From assembly GCA_003219115.1 (NCBI GenBank), contig QHPN01000086.1:29281-37395 (forward strand): DNA of 8,115 bases, read 5' to 3'. Below, piece by piece: positions 6,961-8,115 of this stretch. Below the pieces are notes generated by a model. It did no database searches and was not told the origin of the DNA. It saw nothing but the letters and a program-made list of their open reading frames with translations. The first letter of the stretch is position 1. The number at the start of each line of letters is the position of its first letter. The stretch comes from Verrucomicrobiota bacterium (lineage in GTDB: Bacteria; Verrucomicrobiota; Verrucomicrobiia; Chthoniobacterales; UBA10450). Position numbers and translations under genes: made by a program.

Positions 6961-6992
6961 GGTAGCCTCTCTACCGGTCCGAGCCGGACTGG
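6961..6992. repeat. Two overlapping hairpins downstream of htrA
   Basis: GGTAG-CCTCT-CTACC occupies 6961-6975. The arms CCGGTCCG and CGGACTGG around loop AGC occupy 6974-6992: eight pairs with one G.T wobble. CCCC (6948-6951) and GGGG (6959-6962) could form a competing stem. With no following T-tract, this is not a typical terminator; it may stabilise the operon's 3' end or be a degenerate REP-like unit. Confidence 0.4.
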
Positions 6993-7156
6993 CGGATCGC
7001 CGGGCGTCCCTCCCAACGAGAGAGAGTTTGAGAGAAGGTGTGCTTTGTTCGCGTCTCTTTCGCGTTGGCGAATTGCTCCCTTCTCCGGAAGAAACGTCTG
7101 GATAAGGCCATTCAACAGGCTGTCAGGCGCGCTTCGAGGGCGCCGCAACGACGGCA

Positions 7157-7172
7157 CAGATTATCGAAAAAC
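7157..7172 (+). repeat. Direct repeat copy 2 in the htrA-DUF6600 gap
   Basis: CAGATTATCGAAAAAC is the partner of the copy at 6914-6929, 243 bp downstream, with one mismatch. It lies inside a short frame that reads GAATTAQIIEKRQDAKRAQL and ends with TAA at 7220-7222. Confidence 0.5.
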
Positions 7173-7275
7173 GTCAGGACGCGAAACGCGCGCAACTCCG
7201 CCCGCGCATCCGAATCCCCAGTGAATAAACCAATGGACGTCGAAGTCTAACAGGCCATAAAAGTGAAATAACCTT

Positions 7276-8115
7276 ATGAAGCGTTTCCTAATATTTGCCT
7301 CGGTCTGTGCGTTCGCGCTGACGGTGTTTCAATCAGGTCGGGCGGATGTCTCAGTCAACTTTTTTTACGACAATTTGAATGGAGGTAACTGGTACGAAGT
7401 GGCTGATTACGGTTACGTCTGGCAGCCTGACGCCGCGACGAACCCGGATTGGCGACCGTATACGGATGGCTACTGGGCTTATACCGATGTCGGCTGGACA
7501 TGGGTATCATATGAGGATTTCGGCTGGGCCACTTATCACTACGGCCGCTGGATTCGATTGCAAGACTACGGCTGGTGCTGGATTCCCGGTTATGAATGGG
7601 GACCGGCCTGGGTGTCCTGGCGGACGGGCGGAGATTACATTGGTTGGGCACCCCTACCGCCGGCAGGCGGCGGCGAAATCGTCTACGAAAGCCGACCAAT
7701 CGGCGGACATGTCGATGCCGAATTCGGAATTGGCCCGGCCTACTACAATTTCATCGATATTCGTTTTATCGGCGAGCCGGTCCTGATTGGACACTACTAC
7801 CCCTACACTCAGAACCTCGTCTATATCAACAACACGGTGAATGTGACGAATATCACCTATAACAATTCCATCGTCTACAATTATGGGCCGGACTACGCGG
7901 TGCTGAGCCGGTATTCGACCCGCCCCATTCAGCGGCTGAAACTCGAACGCACCAGCATCGATCCGCTGCAAGCGGTCAAGGGTGGGAATGTGACCAAGGT
8001 TCAAGGCGACAAACTCGTGCTGGCAGCGCCATTGAAACTGCAGAAGCCGAATGCGCAGATTGCCCCTAAAGCGATCAAAGCCAAGATCACTCAACCCAAG
8101 ATCGAAAACGGTTGG
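7276..8115 (+). CDS. Secreted DUF6600-type Trp/Tyr-rich protein, 3' partial
   Basis: The frame is open from ATG 7276 to the window end (280 codons, no stop). The start MKRFLIFASVCAFALTVFQSGRA is a signal peptide with probable cleavage after A23 (GRA|D). The mature part is strikingly aromatic, with repeated W-containing units: DYGYVWQP, DWRPYTDGYWAYTDVGWTW, FGWATYHYGRW, YGWCWIPGYEWGPAWVSW and YIGWAPLPPAGGG (about 44-133). This matches the DUF6600 pattern of exported proteins, which I associate with Verrucomicrobiota and Acidobacteria. A Tyr/Asn-rich section (about 155-210) and a Lys/Gln/Ala/Pro-rich tail (about 240-280) follow. Function is unknown; an envelope or extracellular role is likely. 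An AAGTGA about ten bases before the ATG is a weak ribosome site. It probably has its own promoter, given the 362-base gap after htrA. Confidence 0.85.
   Translation, partial: MKRFLIFASVCAFALTVFQSGRADVSVNFFYDNLNGGNWYEVADYGYVWQPDAATNPDWRPYTDGYWAYTDVGWTWVSYEDFGWATYHYGRWIRLQDYGWCWIPGYEWGPAWVSWRTGGDYIGWAPLPPAGGGEIVYESRPIGGHVDAEFGIGPAYYNFIDIRFIGEPVLIGHYYPYTQNLVYINNTVNVTNITYNNSIVYNYGPDYAVLSRYSTRPIQRLKLERTSIDPLQAVKGGNVTKVQGDKLVLAAPLKLQKPNAQIAPKAIKAKITQPKIENGW

Larger units (their letters stand above)
6914..7275. other. Intergenic region of 362 bases, no convincing gene
   Basis: No open frame here resembles a protein I recognise. A 118-codon frame (6868-7224) has low-complexity Arg/Pro/Ser composition and overlaps the end of the protease gene, so I discount it. 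The region holds nested hairpins at 6948-6992, a purine-rich run around 7018-7037, two copies of a 16-bp repeat (6914 and 7157) and possibly a frameshifted gene remnant (about 7038-7222). A weak promoter-like pair, TGGACG (7234-7239) and TAAAAG (7258-7263) with an 18-bp spacer, precedes the DUF6600 gene. No T-run follows any hairpin, so there is no standard intrinsic terminator. Confidence 0.6.

Noticed and set aside
6868..7224. A 118-codon frame overlapping the end of htrA.
   Set aside because: Arg/Ser/Pro-rich, low-complexity translation with no family resemblance, overlapping a well supported protease C-terminus.
7661..7677. A GC-rich palindrome-like stretch (CCGCC...GGCGG), possibly another REP.
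   Set aside because: It lies inside the conserved APLPPAGGG segment of the DUF6600-type protein and is explained by Pro/Gly codons; it does not match the REPs in recG.
1..8115. CRISPR arrays, tRNA or rRNA genes.
   Set aside because: I saw no regularly spaced repeats and no cloverleaf or rRNA signature on either strand.

Overview
The window looks like a chromosomal segment from a Verrucomicrobiota-type soil bacterium (Chthoniobacter/Udaeobacter-like is my best guess). This rests on three things: a tryptophan/tyrosine-rich DUF6600-type exported protein, GC-rich REP-like palindromes that read as 'AGCQPA/AGSLP' when translated, and moderately high GC. It is an inference from gene content, not a phylogenetic result. 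All supported genes are on the + strand.

Layout: (1) 1-851, a DUF72 (YecE-like) protein missing only its first few residues. (2) 852-972, a short gap with a good sigma70-like promoter placed so that recJ could be transcribed almost without a leader. (3) 973-2667 recJ, 2667-5387 recG and 5387-6913 an HtrA/Do-type membrane-anchored serine protease. Both junctions in this block are one-base TGATG stop/start overlaps, so it is almost certainly one translationally coupled operon. RecJ (5'-3' ssDNA exonuclease) and RecG (branch-migrating helicase) both act on stalled forks and recombination intermediates; the protease is an envelope quality-control enzyme that probably shares only their transcription. 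(4) 6914-7275, a gap with short hairpins and a near-perfect 16-bp direct repeat, but no convincing gene. (5) 7276 to the end, the start of a secreted DUF6600-type protein that runs off the window.

The outstanding feature is inside recG. A complete REP-associated tyrosine transposase (RAYT, IS200/HUH-like) lies between helicase motifs Ia and II, bounded by two 51-bp inverted REP sequences (3779-3829 and 4340-4390). The 612-bp element is a multiple of three and has no stop codon in the recG frame, even through its palindromic ends. The gene therefore reads as one 906-residue RecG-RAYT-RecG chimera with every helicase motif and the HUH and tyrosine motifs present. The two REPs differ by compensatory changes that keep their hairpins paired. 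Removing the element leaves a RecG of about 702 residues, the normal size. The alternatives are a recent, tolerated insertion or a maintained nested fusion of a single-strand transposase with a fork-remodelling helicase.
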